Below are positions 34,895-46,935 of a stretch of DNA of 64,000 bases, in pieces. The position numbers were made by a program, and so were the translations under genes. The stretch is from assembly GCA_905183005.1 (NCBI GenBank), contig CAJJDO010000028.1, positions 62,001 through 126,000 of the forward strand. The letters run 5' to 3'. The stretch is from Paramecium pentaurelia (taxonomy: Eukaryota; Ciliophora; Oligohymenophorea; Peniculida; Parameciidae). Under the pieces are notes generated by a model that was not told the DNA's origin, did not search any database, and worked only from the letters and a program-made list of their open reading frames with translations. Numbering within the stretch: the first letter of the stretch is position 1; every line of letters starts with the position of its first letter.

Positions 34895-36457
34895 TCATCT
34901 CTTGATTATTTTTCTACTAAAAGCATTTGAAAGTCGAGATCTGTTGTTTTAACAATATTTTTATGTGTTATTTATTAATCTAACAATAATTCTATAGCAA
35001 TTAAACTATCTTAACTAATAAAATTATTAATTATAATACAATATTCCTTCAGATGTCTTTTTTTTAAGATCATCCAATATATCTCCAATCAATTTAATGA
35101 TTTTTGTTGTAAAACTATCTTCTAATTTATTTCTATCAGAATCTGATAATTCAACTTCATATTGGATTTCTTTAAAAAATTGTTCTTTACAATTTGAAAA
35201 GAATATTTTATAATATTCTTATTCATTTTTAATGAAATTTAAGATATTCCACTTAGTTCCTTTCATTAAAATATCTTCTCCAGAATCACAAGTTTCTTCA
35301 ATCAATTATATCAATAAATTGCTATATGCTAGAACAAGTCTTGATAGAATTACAATGCATTCTTCTAATGATTAATCTCTTCTAAATAGCTACTTCAATT
35401 AATCTAATTTTTAATACAATTCTAAATTAACAAAATGACGAAATGCTATATTTTATTTCATTTGTTACAAAAACAACAATTACTTAACTAATTAATCCCC
35501 TGTCATTTTCTATTATTATTTCTGCATCCAACTTAAATTTTAATCATTATACAGCTTTTATAAAGTTGGATTATTTGAAACTAATCCCTTTTCCATACTT
35601 TCAAACATCTAAAATACTTAATCCCATGAAATTCTTTCAGTTTCTTCTACAATCAAAGCTTTTGTCAAAAAGTCTCTAGTAAAATCAGTGATTGTTTGAT
35701 TCCCTTTAAAAACTAATGGTTTAATTAAAATATTTTTTAGCAAATCCTATTCATCTCTTCCCTTCCAAGGAACATCATGAAAAACCATTTCATAAAATAT
35801 AACACCAATAGACCAAATATCACATTTTGTTGAATATTTTTTCCTTTACAATATTTAAGGTGCCATATATAAAGGAGAGCCAACACATGATCTTAATAAT
35901 TAGGATGTATAATTATCAACATACTTAGCAAATCCAAAGTCTAAATTTTAATAGAACAATTACCTGCTATTTTAACAATACCTTCATGATTTAATATATT
36001 AGCTGGTTTAAGATCTCTATGAATAACTCCTTATTTCACTAATTCTTTAAATCCATTTATTATTTATAACATGATACCTTGAGCCTATCAAAAATAGATA
36101 AGTTTTTCTTACTTCTTTTTCAGTTAACCTTCTTTTTTGAAGAAATTCCTTCAAATCTCCATCTTTACAAAATTCAGTAACTATATAAAGAGATCTTTAT
36201 GTAGTAATCAAATCTATAAATCTGACTATGTTTGGATGATTAAACTTTTTTAAAATCTCTATTTCACTAACAATCTAATTTCTCAAATATGTATCTCTCT
36301 CAAATAACACCAAATCCATTTTCTTGATTCCAACAATTTCATTAGTCTTTATATCCATTCCCTAATAAACCTTTCCATAAGCTCCTTCACCTAAGCAATG
36401 TCTTTCATTATATTAATATTGACCAATCTATTTAACTGTACGATTTTAGGAGCTCAT
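34895..36457 (-). CDS. ULK/ATG1-like Ser/Thr protein kinase
   Basis: 503 aa with introns of 28 and 23 nt. The kinase domain fills residues 10-275: LGEGAYGKVYQG, VGIKKMD, FNHPNIVRF, IHRDLKPANIL, ADFGFAKYV and GSPLYMAPQIL (APE is APQ), then DIWSIGVIFYEM. DFGFAK and GSPLYMAP are typical of the ULK/ATG1/Fused group. The C-terminal 230 residues are helical and may correspond to the ATG1 C-terminal tandem MIT region, but I cannot confirm this. The last exon is uncertain: a perfect 25-nt intron (GTATTATAATTA...TTATTAG) near the end would replace the final 50 residues, but that frame finds no stop before the next gene, so the unspliced end is given. Confidence 0.85.
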
Positions 36458-36783
36458 CAATATCAATATAATATTAATTTCAATTATATTTTGAAAATAT
36501 TGAAAAAAATAAAGATGGAAAACTTTATGAGTATGAATTTTATATATATTAATGATTTTTGAATTGAAATCAACTTATTCCCTAAATGATTTGATTGCAG
36601 AATTCCTATTTGCTTTTATTTTATTAGAATTTTGTCGTTTTCAATTATATTTAAGAAAATTAAGAATATTTTATGCTAAACTAAGTTTTTGTTGGTTATG
36701 TAACCCTTATAAAAGATGGGTTTCTTAAGTTTCTTGTTTTATTATTAATAATTTTCATTTTATACTTTGATTTTATACTTAAT

Positions 36784-38374
36784 ATGCAATTTGAAGTAGC
36801 ACTTGAAAAATGTGGAAACAATGGTTGGTATTAAATAAGATTATTCTTAATTTCATCACTTCTAACTTTTATCTTATCTGCTACAATTATGAGTGCAACA
36901 TATAATTATATTGTTCCATAATTATATTGTAATGGTTAAGTAATGTTAAATTTTATTCTTAAGCCTTGCACTGAGGATTAAAAAACTTGTTCAGAGAAAA
37001 ACTATTAAATAGATCCTGATTTTAAATACAAGAATATAGTTACAGAGTTCAATTTATTTTGTGAAAATAAAAAGTATATTATGATTGCAAGCACAATTAA
37101 CTTTTTAGGAGCAGTGATTGGAGGTTCAATCCTTAGCTAGGTTTCAGTAATTTAAATGATGTATAAATTATTAGGATTATTGGGGAAGATATAAGACTCT
37201 ATTATTATCTCTAATTTTTACAAATATTGGATTTATTGGAATCTATTTAAGTGCAACCATTGTAGAACTAATTATATTTACTTTCATATTTGGATTCTTT
37301 TAAGTTGGAGTCTATATCATGATCCCAGTCTTAATTAATGAAATCAGCGGATATGACATCAAATAAATATATTCAACTGGAACTTTAATCTTTTGGTGTT
37401 TAGGGGAGATTCTAATGGCTATTTCATTTTTTGCTATAACAAATTGGAGAACCATTCAATTAATTGTTATTGTTATTCCAGGCTTTATTTCACTAATTTT
37501 AACATGTATTTCGATTCAAGAAAGTCCAAGATATCTGTATTAAATTAAAGATTATGATAAAGTAAAATAATTTTAAAGTATTAATAGGCACTTAATGTTT
37601 TTCGTTATATTGCTAGGGTAAATGGAAATGAATTTGATGAACAAGTATTAGAACATTCTTAAATGAATAGTGTTAGAACTAACTATTCAATATTTGATTT
37701 GTTCAAATTAAGATAATTTGCATCCTCTTCAGTTGGATTTATCTTAATTTCTTATGCTTTGCATTTAATATATTATGGTGGTTAGTTTGTGTTATAAGAT
37801 ATTTCTATTGGAAACATGATATATAAAATAGGAATTCTTCTAGGAATAAGTGAATTAATTGGTTATTCTATGATCACTTATATGATACCAAAATTATAAA
37901 GAAAATATAATCAAATATTTTTCTTTTCAATCTAAATTCTAGGATGTTTATCATTTTTATTTTATGGAATTTCTTAATATAAACTTGAATGCTAAAGTTG
38001 TTTTGAAGAAATAGTTGTGATTTTACTAGTAATATTATATTATTATTTAGTGTTGCTTGATAAGATTTTTTAATAGTTTTGGATTTGGTCTTTTACGATA
38101 GCATACACTTGAAATTTATCCAACTTCAATAAGAGGTACAGGTTCTGGATTTCTATTTACTCTTGGAATCTTAGGATCATTTTCATCATCATATATGATT
38201 GCTTTGGCTAATTATTTTGAATTCAATTAAGTAGCCTTTTTAGGTATATGTTCAATTTCTGGAATAATTGGAGCCATTTTAACTAAAGAGACATATCAAA
38301 AAAAGTTGATTGATGATGTAGATGAATCAATAAGGGAAACATATTTGGATGATGGAATGCTTAAATCAAATTGA
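36784..38374 (+). CDS. SLC22-like major facilitator transporter
   Basis: 506 aa with introns of 28, 20 and 22 nt, 12 predicted hydrophobic helices. Starts MQFEVALEKCGNNGWYQIRL, a pattern common in the SLC22/SV2 group (Ala-Leu-Glu-x-Cys-Gly). The first loop between TM1 and TM2 is long and Cys-rich (CTEDQKTCSEK), as in organic ion transporters. Cytoplasmic signatures are present: LSQVSDYWGRYKT between TM2 and TM3 (the MFS A-motif), CISIQESPRYL after TM6 and PTSIRGTGSGF after TM10. The substrate cannot be told from sequence; organic cations, carnitine or sugars are possible. The 20-nt intron in the central loop is the shortest used here. The gene ends tail-to-tail with the phosphatase gene, about 85 bp apart. 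Confidence 0.86.
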
Positions 38375-38460
38375 TATTTCTTTAGTGTTTATATCATTAC
38401 ATCATTACATAAGTAAATAGATAAAAATAAAAATAAGAAAGTTATTAAGTATAAACTAAT

Positions 38461-39862
38461 TCAATCTTTATCTTCAATAATATCAATTTATTATTAAAAA
38501 CTTTTTAGATTTTAAATATTCTATGTGTATCTATATAATTATAGATGCTTTCTAAAATTTAAATAAAATAATAACCTATTATATTCTCTAACATCATGCC
38601 ATTCTTTCATACCAGATAAATATTTATATAAGTGTTTTAGTTCATCATCTGATTTATTATCAAAGAATGGAATTATAGGTATCCCATTGTCAATTTACTA
38701 AGAAAAATTGAAAGCGGAATTGTCAATTAAAGCTACTCTTTCTAAATTTCTGTTAAGTATTCTTAAATCTTTTACAAGAATTCCACCAGATGTTAAAATA
38801 CAAGATTCTCTATATAGTCTATGTGCAAATATATTATTATTTGGATCCAAGTAATCAATTATATTTTTTGCATATATCTGATCAGAGGCTGTAAAAACTA
38901 TTAATTCAAAATCTTATGATAATTTTTTTAATATTTCAACGGCATTTGGTCGAATATTAATTTTAGCAAAAACTTATTATGATTTATTTAAATCGATGGT
39001 TAGGATTACATCATATGATTTTTAATCTCTTTAATTACAATGTATTAATGTTTCATCTAAGTCGAACACTAAGGTTATAGAATCTAATAAAAATATTTAT
39101 ACAAATACCTTTATATTTATTTTATTAAGATAATTTAACTCCCTTTTTATTTATATCTGTATAATTTGCAGGTTTTAACTTGATACCAATACTTAATTCT
39201 TAACATAATTGTTTAAAATGATTTCGATATACTCTATTTAAATGATCATTTTTATTTTATTATAATATTGCTTACTTAACTTTTTGGATATAGTATATTT
39301 CTTCTTCATTTCTTGTTGTTTATTCTTACTAAATATATGAATCTTAAGTAAATTAAAAAGTACCACTCTTAGGTGTAATTGGTTTTGAATTAACAATTTA
39401 TCTACTCATTAAATTATCATAGTACCTATCCACAATTCCATTATTTCTAATTATATTGGATGTTTATCTAAAATGTTATGAATGTGTTTTATTATCTGAT
39501 TTTGTTGATAAATTTTATGCTACTTTATAAGAATGCTTAGGTTAAACATTAAAAAAAGTTGTGTCAAAATTTATTGTTTTAGACTTAGGGTTATCTTATA
39601 AATTTTGAGTTTCCTGAGATTATTATTATGTTTAAATAGAATTTATCTGTTAGTTTTTAGAAATATATTAATGAAACTTTTTAATTGCTTAACTTAATTC
39701 ATTTTAAGTAAGCAAAGTTCTTTATTTTTAACTATTATTTTTATCAAGTTATTATTATAAGAATTGTTATGTGAATTATGTATTCTAAGGATTATGTGCT
39801 ATCATTTACTCTAATTTTTGATTCTTTAATTTATCTCCAGTTTTCTGAAGTAGGTAAATCAT
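38461..39862 (-). CDS. SCP/NIF-type (FCP1-like) protein phosphatase
   Basis: 450 aa with introns of 25 and 24 nt. The N-terminal 240 residues are Gln/Ser/Asn-rich and disordered. The C-terminal half is the HAD-fold NIF domain: catalytic VFDLDETLIHC (DxDxT), then NIRPNAVEILKKLSQDFELI, FTASDQIYAKNIIDYLD, LYRESCILTSGGILVKDLRI, LERVALIDNSAFNFSQQIDN and IPFFDNKSDDEL. Such phosphatases act on Ser/Thr in RNA polymerase II CTD repeats and other targets in the nucleus. All catalytic residues are present. Start 39860-39862 is the first ATG; 25 bp separate it from the divergent cyclophilin-FBPase gene. Confidence 0.88.
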
Positions 39863-39887
39863 CTCATTTTATTACATAAAATTAAAA

Positions 39888-41795
39888 ATGAGTAAAATTA
39901 AAGTGATGAGCGTAACAGGTAATCCAGATTTATTACACTTCAAAAATTTACAATTGACAGAAAGAAAAAAGACTTATGAGATCTAAGAAATGCATGAAGT
40001 AAACATATTTATAATAAATTTAGTCTGAATATGATCATCAAGTGAAACTGCTAAAAAGGGATGCTTCATTGAGAATTTAAATTAAGAGATTACAACCACT
40101 TTGTAATTAGGAACCTTTTACTATGGATGATTCATTTATGTCTAAAACAGTTAAAAGGTTAATAAAATAGAGATAAAATAGACCCTTGTTATTAATTTAG
40201 AATGGAACACCTACTGTACATGCAAGTCGCAGAATTAAATTTACTCAGACTATGATTAGTTAAGCTTATGAATCCTAATTAAGATTTTTTAATTCTAGAA
40301 AGAATAGTATATATATATGATTAATCAATTTTAGCTTATGTATAAATGATGTTATCAATTGATGATTAATTATATCCAATTATCATTGAATTATTTAATG
40401 AGTTTGCACCTAAAGCTTGTGAGAATTTCACCAAATTCTGTGAAGGTGTTAATGTTGAAGGAAAGTTTTATTCTTATAAAAAAAGTAAATTCACTAAATA
40501 CAAGCCTAATGGTATTAATTTAATTTAAATTTTAGGGTTTATTCAAGGAGGTTAGTTTGATAAAAAAGTATCTATTTATGGAGGATATTTTGAAGATGAA
40601 TCTTATGCATTGAAACATGATTGTGAAGGTATTATTGGATTTGCAAATGATGGATTTTAACATACAAATCATTCATAATTTTATATTACATTAGCACCTA
40701 TGCCTTTTTTTGATTATAAAAGAGTAGCTTTTGGTAAAATCATAAGAGGAATGAAATAAATATTAAAGGTATTGAAATAAGAATAACATTTTGATATTGT
40801 TATCTATGATTGTGGTCGTTATGATCATTAATAATAAATTAAATTAAAATTAGAAAAATTTACTGATGACTTTTATTCTAATCTACCAGAGAATGCATAA
40901 TCATTTAATAAGTTTATTGAAGCAGAATAATTAAAACATAATGAAGCATCAGGTGATTTCACTTAATTAGTTAAATATCTTGTTGAATAAATGAGAATAA
41001 TATCAAAATTTGTATATTCATTAACAAATCTTAAGAAAGCAATTCAATAATTAAATGAATCCTTTCTTAAAACATAATATTGTCAAATTCTATATATATT
41101 AGATAATTAATAAACTTTATAAGCAGATAATTAATAATCTAAATATATTGTTGCATTTAGAGCTGTTGATGGTACAGATTCATGTAGAGCATCAGCATTC
41201 ATTATTTTTAAGAAATAAACTACTATGTTTAAATAAGTTACATTAAATGATTTTAAATAATAAGCAGAATAAATTGTTTCAATGGGTTATTGTGTATATG
41301 GTTAAACAACTTAACTTGTATTTGGAACTGGATATAATTTAAGTATGTTTACTTTATAGAATAATGAATTTAAATTATAATAATAAGAGTAATATATGAT
41401 TTAATATTTATATAGGTTATAAATACCAAAGAAAGAAACATTCTATTCTACTAATATAAAAGATGATTTTTTACAAAATAAAATTATTGCAAATCTATCA
41501 ACCAAAGTTCTAAGATATACAGATAGTATTTTTACAACACTTCATCGAGTTGTACGTCTTGGAGGTTTGGCTATGTATAAGGAGGTATCAATTTTTGAAG
41601 CCATTATCTGTGCATTTACTCTAGCCAGATCATGGGGATGGTCATTTTGTGATGGAACAAGTTAATATTATATTTATTATTTTAGCTACTTTTAATTAAA
41701 TTAGAATAAGAGACATAAATTAACTAACATATCTATATATTGGTTAATAGAAATGGATTTAAAAAATAGAGAATCATTTCCTATCAATAGTTTGA
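39888..41795 (+). CDS. Cyclophilin-like domain fused to a fructose-1,6-bisphosphatase-like domain
   Basis: 601 aa with introns of 25, 28, 24 and 25 nt. Residues 1-135 are a basic leader. Residues about 145-300 are a cyclophilin fold: YPIIIELFNEFAPKACENF, FIQGGQFD, GIIGFANDGFQHTNHSQFYI, RVAFGKIIRG; the catalytic Arg (FHR) is not present. The rest aligns in order with FBPase: GDFTQLVKYLVEQMRIIS, QSKYIVAFRAVDGTDS (FBPase FDPLDGSSN), VSMGYCVYGQTTQLVFG (VAAGYALYGSATMLV), RYTDSIFTTLHRVVRLGG (RYVGSMVADVHRTL) and RDINQLTYLYIGQQ (DIHQRAPVILGS). Key metal ligands of FBPase are missing, so this half is probably inactive. A 28-nt intron (40307 onward) joins the leader in frame to the cyclophilin; without it the leader would be a separate 136-residue ORF ending at 40320. 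Confidence 0.72.
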
Positions 41796-42046
41796 TTATT
41801 TTATTGTGTTAATACAATCAATATAATTGCAGAGAGAGAGAAAAGATTTATAAAATATTTTAATTAGAATTTATATAAATCACTAAAACATGTTATTTAA
41901 TGTTGTTATCTAATCTATCAATTATATTCATTACATTAAAACACTTAATATTATTATATAATTTTTATAATTTTTGAACTCATTAATTATTAAACAATAA
42001 ATCTTTAAAGTGCGCTATTTATTACATATATTTAAATTTAAAATTC

Positions 42047-42602
42047 ATGGATTATATTTCAGATGAAGCTATGTAAAATTAACCAAAAAAGCCTTAAAAT
42101 GCTTATATGTTATATAGAGCAGAGGTTTATGAAGAAGTTAAAAAGAAAAATTAAGATAAAAGCATGACTGAGTTAACTTAAGTTATTTCATAAATGTGGA
42201 ATGATTTAGATAAAAAAAAAAAAGAGGTAATAGTAAATTTCGATTAAGAAATATGAAAATGAAAAAGAGAAAGCTTAAAATTAATATAAAAAAGATTATG
42301 AGGCATGGTTGAAGAAATATAAATTAGATGAAGACAAAGTTAAAAATTGTTTAAAGGAATTAAAATAAGAAAAGAAAAAACATAAAAAAGGATCAAAAAA
42401 AGTAACAAAAGCAGCTAAAGATGATGAAGAAAGTGAAGATGAAGATGAATAAAGAATTTAACAATTAAAAAATAAAAATTAAAAAAAAGATTAGAAAGAA
42501 TAAAAAGAATAAAAAGAAAAAAAAGAAACTAAGGAAAAAGAAAAGGAAAAAGAAAAATAAAATCAGAAAGAAAAAGATTAAAAAGGAAATAAGAAAAAAT
42601 GA
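42047..42602 (+). CDS. HMG-box protein with Lys/Glu-rich tail
   Basis: 177 aa, one 22-nt intron inside the box (GTAATAGT...GATTAAG). Residues 13-80 form one HMG box: PKKPQNAYMLYRAEVYEEVK, MTELTQVISQMWNDLDKKKK, YENEKEKAQNQYKKDYEAW, with the P-K-x-x-x-A-Y-M start and the WxxL core. The tail is almost only Lys, Glu, Gln and Asp (a KEKEKEKEKQ-type run), like the acidic/basic tails of HMGB proteins. Likely a sequence-nonspecific chromatin architectural protein. Confidence 0.87.
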
Positions 42603-43325
42603 TTAAATTTTTATATTCATCAATAATTCATCATTTTTAATCTAATTATTCACTTCAATTCTTAGAATCACTTTTACAATATTCTCCTAAATTTTCAGAA
42701 AAATTATAATAATTAAGATACTATTATCCTAAAAATCTAAAGAACTATCTATTATTAGTTTAAACTAAATTATATATCTAAGATTTTATAAAAAAATTAA
42801 ATGATCTTCATAATTATTTATTATTTATCATAATAATTTACCATTTTAGATTAATATTTAAATTATAATTTTTAATCAAAGAAATAGCATTTTTCTGTTT
42901 AATATATATAAAAATAAACAAAATTTCATATATATATATTATTTCTTATGATAAATACAAATTACAAGATTAAGGATACGAAAACTAAAAAGAAATATAG
43001 AATTTGCAGTAAATTTAATATTGTTAGAGTTCAATTAATTTCAATTATACAATATTTTATATACAAAAACCTTATAAAATTGCATAATATTTCTTGTATT
43101 TTTATTATTTTATTATATTAAATTAAAAATTGGGATAGGAAATGATATATTTTTAATGATTAAAAAGTCAAATTTGAAGATATAAGACGAATTAAAAATG
43201 AAATGGCAAATAATAAAATAGAAAAAGGAATCATTTTAGGCTAACCAATTATAATATTATAAGAACAAGAGTTAAAAATGATGTTAATTTGAAAGATTAC
43301 CATTATTTGTTAAATTTATTATAGG
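42603..43325. other. AT-rich spacer and possible extra 5' exons of the K+ channel gene
   Basis: 720 bp. An ORF starting at ATG 42951 (MINTNYKIKDTKTKKKYR...) runs in the channel frame, meets an in-frame TGA at 43143-43145, and then continues open (YIFNDQKVKFEDIRRIKNEM...) to a second TGA in ATG-ATG-TTA-ATT-TGA. A 42-nt intron could remove the second TGA, not the first. Whether this is untranslated, a missed exon or a damaged N-terminus is open. Confidence 0.4.
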
Positions 43326-46022
43326 ATGATTACTAATGTATACATTAATTTAATAAAAATTCTTAATGGATTAATTTATTTTTTTATGTTATCTATATAA
43401 AATTCAATAAATAATTTATTAGTTAATTTATGCAATTCATAGGTAATTATTAATTAAATTTGGTTAGATAAATCATAAGACTATGATTCAAATGATCGAT
43501 TAAATTAAAGGAAATTAATTAGTGTTTTAGGGGAAACAAATAAAGAGGCAAGAGATTATTTATATTTTGTGAAATAAAGAGAAGAAGAAGAACAATAATA
43601 AATGGCTAAAACTGAAGTTTTTTAAATATTCATCAAAACAATGATGGAAGTATCAAATCCGACCTCTACTTTTAGAATAATATGGGAATCAATTAGCATG
43701 TTATTTATTTTTGTATAAATGATATATATACCAATGGCATTATCATTTTCAATTGACAGTTAAATAGGTATGGAAATTGTGAATAATATAATGGATGTCT
43801 TTTTTGTTATAGATATAATTCTTAATTTTCGATTAGCATATTATGAAAAGTAATAAAAAATCTTATATTATAAGTGGAAAATTAGAGTGTCGTATAAAAC
43901 ATATAGCATTAAATTATTTAAAATTATGGTTTTGGATAGATGTGATAGCAGTTCTTCCTTTTGATCTATTGATAGGTAGTGATAGTAATTAATCTACACA
44001 GATATTAAAATTTGTTAGATTGTTTAAATTTGTTAAAATTGTACGTCTTTTAAGAGTATTAAAATTAGGAAGAATTTTAATAAAAATAGAAGGTAGATAA
44101 ATAATAATAATAGATTATAGAGACATTTTCTATTGAATAAACACTTTAAGCAATTATTTAATTCTTCAAAATAGCTGCGATGATACTTTGTATAGCACAT
44201 TGGATAGCTTGTATTTGGAATATTATAGAATTTGTGGATGAATAAGTAGAACTAACATGGATGACACAATACGGAATTTATGGGGCACCTTGGGAAGTCA
44301 AATATATAACTGCATTCTATTTTAGCATAACTACAATGATAACATTAGGATATGGAGATATAAGTCCAAATACAAATTTAGAAATGATTTTTGGAATTAT
44401 TGTAATGGTACTTTCCTCAGGAGTTTTTGGTTATAGTATGTCAAGTTTGAAATTTATTATTCAAGGAGAAGATTAGAATATTGTAGAAATAAAGGAATAA
44501 AATTAAAAAATCATTAAGTAAATACTTCAATAATTTAGTCAGATATATTAAATAGAAAAGTATACCAAAAAATTTATAAATGAGAGTTAAAAACTATTTA
44601 GAATGGTTAGAAGGATCTGCTTAAGTAGCTAAAAATTCTTAAATGATAATATTAAATAATTTATCATTAAATCTACATACTGAAATATTAACTTTATTAC
44701 ATGGTAGAATTTTATAATAAGTAAATTTAATCAGCAAAGAATTCTCTTATTAATTGACAAACAAATTAATTTATGTATTGAAAGAACATCTCTTAGGTCC
44801 AGAAGAGTATGTCTTTAAAGAAAATTAAGTGGACAGTAATTTATTATATTTCATCTAAAATGGTCAAGTATAGATTTGTCTTACTAGAAGAGAGTTTTAA
44901 TTAAAATTATTGGGAAAAGGAGATTATTTTGGGGAAATTAGTTTTTTCAGTAAAAGTCCAAGAACAGCAAGTGCTAAAACACTTGATTTTGTTAATTTAA
45001 TGAGTTTAAATAGAAAAGATTTGTTGGAATAAGCACATGATTTAGATTCTGATTTAGAAAAGCTATTCTATATTAAAAATTGTGTAGATGTTGAAAATTC
45101 ATTAAAGCCATTAAGATTAAGATGTTACATATGTGATAGACCACATCATATAGCAAGAAATTGTACAATAATGCATTACAGGGTTAGAAGATTGAAAGTT
45201 ATAGAAGATTATTTGAAATAAAAAAACAATAGAGTTAAAGAATTTAAGAGAAGACCTAAAAGATGTTTGATGTCTTCATCTTAAATTATTTATTCTAAAT
45301 CTGATGCTTTATTTAGATATAGATTTTAATAATAAAAATAAATAGTAAAAACTACAAAACATATCGAAATTCTAGATGAATCAGTTATTGATTCTTCAAA
45401 ATTATCTACTTAAATTGATCATAATAATTTTTGTCTTGATAAACATAGGGATTATTCAGAATTCTATAGTGAATTCAACCCATCAAATATAATTTCATAA
45501 ATAAATAAATAATCTGAATAAAGATTATTAGAAATGAGAGAAGAAAAAGAAGAAATAGCCAATCGATTTAGATAAATTTGGCTGAATAGTAGAAAATAAA
45601 AACTATTATAGATTGCTCCACCAAGATAATCAAAATTATCATATGATATTCAGAAGATTTTTTCATCTGATGTATAACATATTATTTTTTCTGAGGATTC
45701 TTATAGTTCTTAATCATCTTTTAATTTATTAAAGTAAAAAAGTGTAAGAGGAAAACGACTTTTAGATATACAAACGCAAAAATAATTATTGTATGTATTT
45801 TGAAATCTATTTAAACTTAGAATTAAAAGATCAACATCGCGTTCCTAGTTAGAAAAATTTCTATAAAAAAAATAAACCTCAATGGACTTTACTCCAAAAA
45901 AAATTTAAAGGTAGGTATCAACAAATGTAAAAAGTAACCATACTACTCCTTTAGAAATTAAATAATTTTAGAATACTAACCTTAAACTCTTAATAATTAA
46001 TAAATATTTAGTCTTCAAATGA
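43326..46022 (+). CDS. Cyclic-nucleotide-gated-type (EAG/HCN-like) K+ channel with CCHC zinc knuckle
   Basis: 862 aa from this conservative start; introns of 25, 28, 25 and 30 nt. Six-helix channel core: S1 IIWESISMLFIFVQMIYI, S2 VFFVIDIILNFRLAYY, S3 LWFWIDVIAVLPFDLL, S4 with regularly spaced Lys/Arg (FVRLFKFVKIVRLLRVLK), pore MITLGYGDIS with the GYGD K+ filter, S6 IIVMVLSSGVFGYSM. A cyclic-nucleotide-binding fold follows, with FGEISFFSKSPRTASA as phosphate cassette (Glu and Arg kept). Next comes a CCHC knuckle CYICDRPHHIARNC (C-x2-C-x4-H-x4-C), then a long charged cytosolic tail; the last intron adds 70 residues that end at 46022. Paramecium has many such channels controlling ciliary beating. 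The true N-terminus may lie further upstream. Confidence 0.85.
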
Positions 46023-46935
46023 ATATAATTTATGTTTAACTGTATCATTTTTATTACAGATAACTTATTTCAATTTACAGTATAAAGTGAAAATTAGAAG
46101 GATTATTAAGATTTCAAATAATTATTAGATAATCCTTTATTCACAATCTGATTTTATTTCTTTAAGAAATGTTTTAAATTACTCATATAATTTATTGTAA
46201 TATGTATCTTTGTTTATAACTTAATTATCAATCAACTTATTAAATTTTTAATATCTTTACTCTAGAACTTAAGTTAGAAATTGTTGGTTTGGTGATAAAT
46301 TTATTTTATTTAAACTCATAATAATAAAACCATTTATTCTATAAATACTTATTTATTATTATATAAATTAAATATAAAAACAGAATATATAAGAGGATGA
46401 TAATCTAATTAAATTTAAGATTGAAGGACTAAAAATTATTATTGAAGATCTAATCATATATTTAACAATTATAAATTTTTAATTCATAAAATACCAAAAA
46501 TTCCATTTATAAGGATAAGAGAAAATTGTGATTTAATAATTAATTTATAATTTTAAATTAAAATAACAAACTAATTTAGAATGGCAATAAATATATGTTA
46601 TTAAGTTTTTGATCAAAAATTCATTAAAGTTCTTATTCATTTTAAATTTTACTTATTAGAACATTAGAGAATTCTTAAAAATAAAAAGTTAAATTTAAAT
46701 TAATTATACTTAATTCAGCGATCTATTTAACAAATGATAACTTATTATATATGGTGGAATCTAAAAATATATATGTTTAATTTTTTAACCTATTAAATAA
46801 TTTTAAAGTTTGCTTATAACAATAATTGTTTAAAACATAAATGAAAAAATAAAAAATAATTAATAATGTTTCAACAATATATTTGAAAAGATATTTTAAC
46901 ATAAGTAGATATTATTTAAAATAAGAGTTTATATA
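46023..46935. other. AT-rich convergent spacer
   Basis: 910 bp between the converging ends of the K+ channel and MORN genes. It holds a 9-nt inverted repeat (aaggattat near 46098 and ataatcctt near 46128) that may be chance. No gene was supportable. Confidence 0.5.

Noticed and set aside
39888..40320. Independent 136-residue gene ending at TGA 40318
   Set aside because: The TGA lies inside a perfect 28-nt intron whose removal joins the frame to the cyclophilin domain.
41300..41440. WD or kelch-like reading of the cyclophilin C-terminal extension
   Set aside because: The ordered series of FBPase motifs explains the segment much better.
46098..46137. Inverted repeat as terminator or ncRNA
   Set aside because: Only 9-nt arms in very AT-rich DNA; chance is likely.
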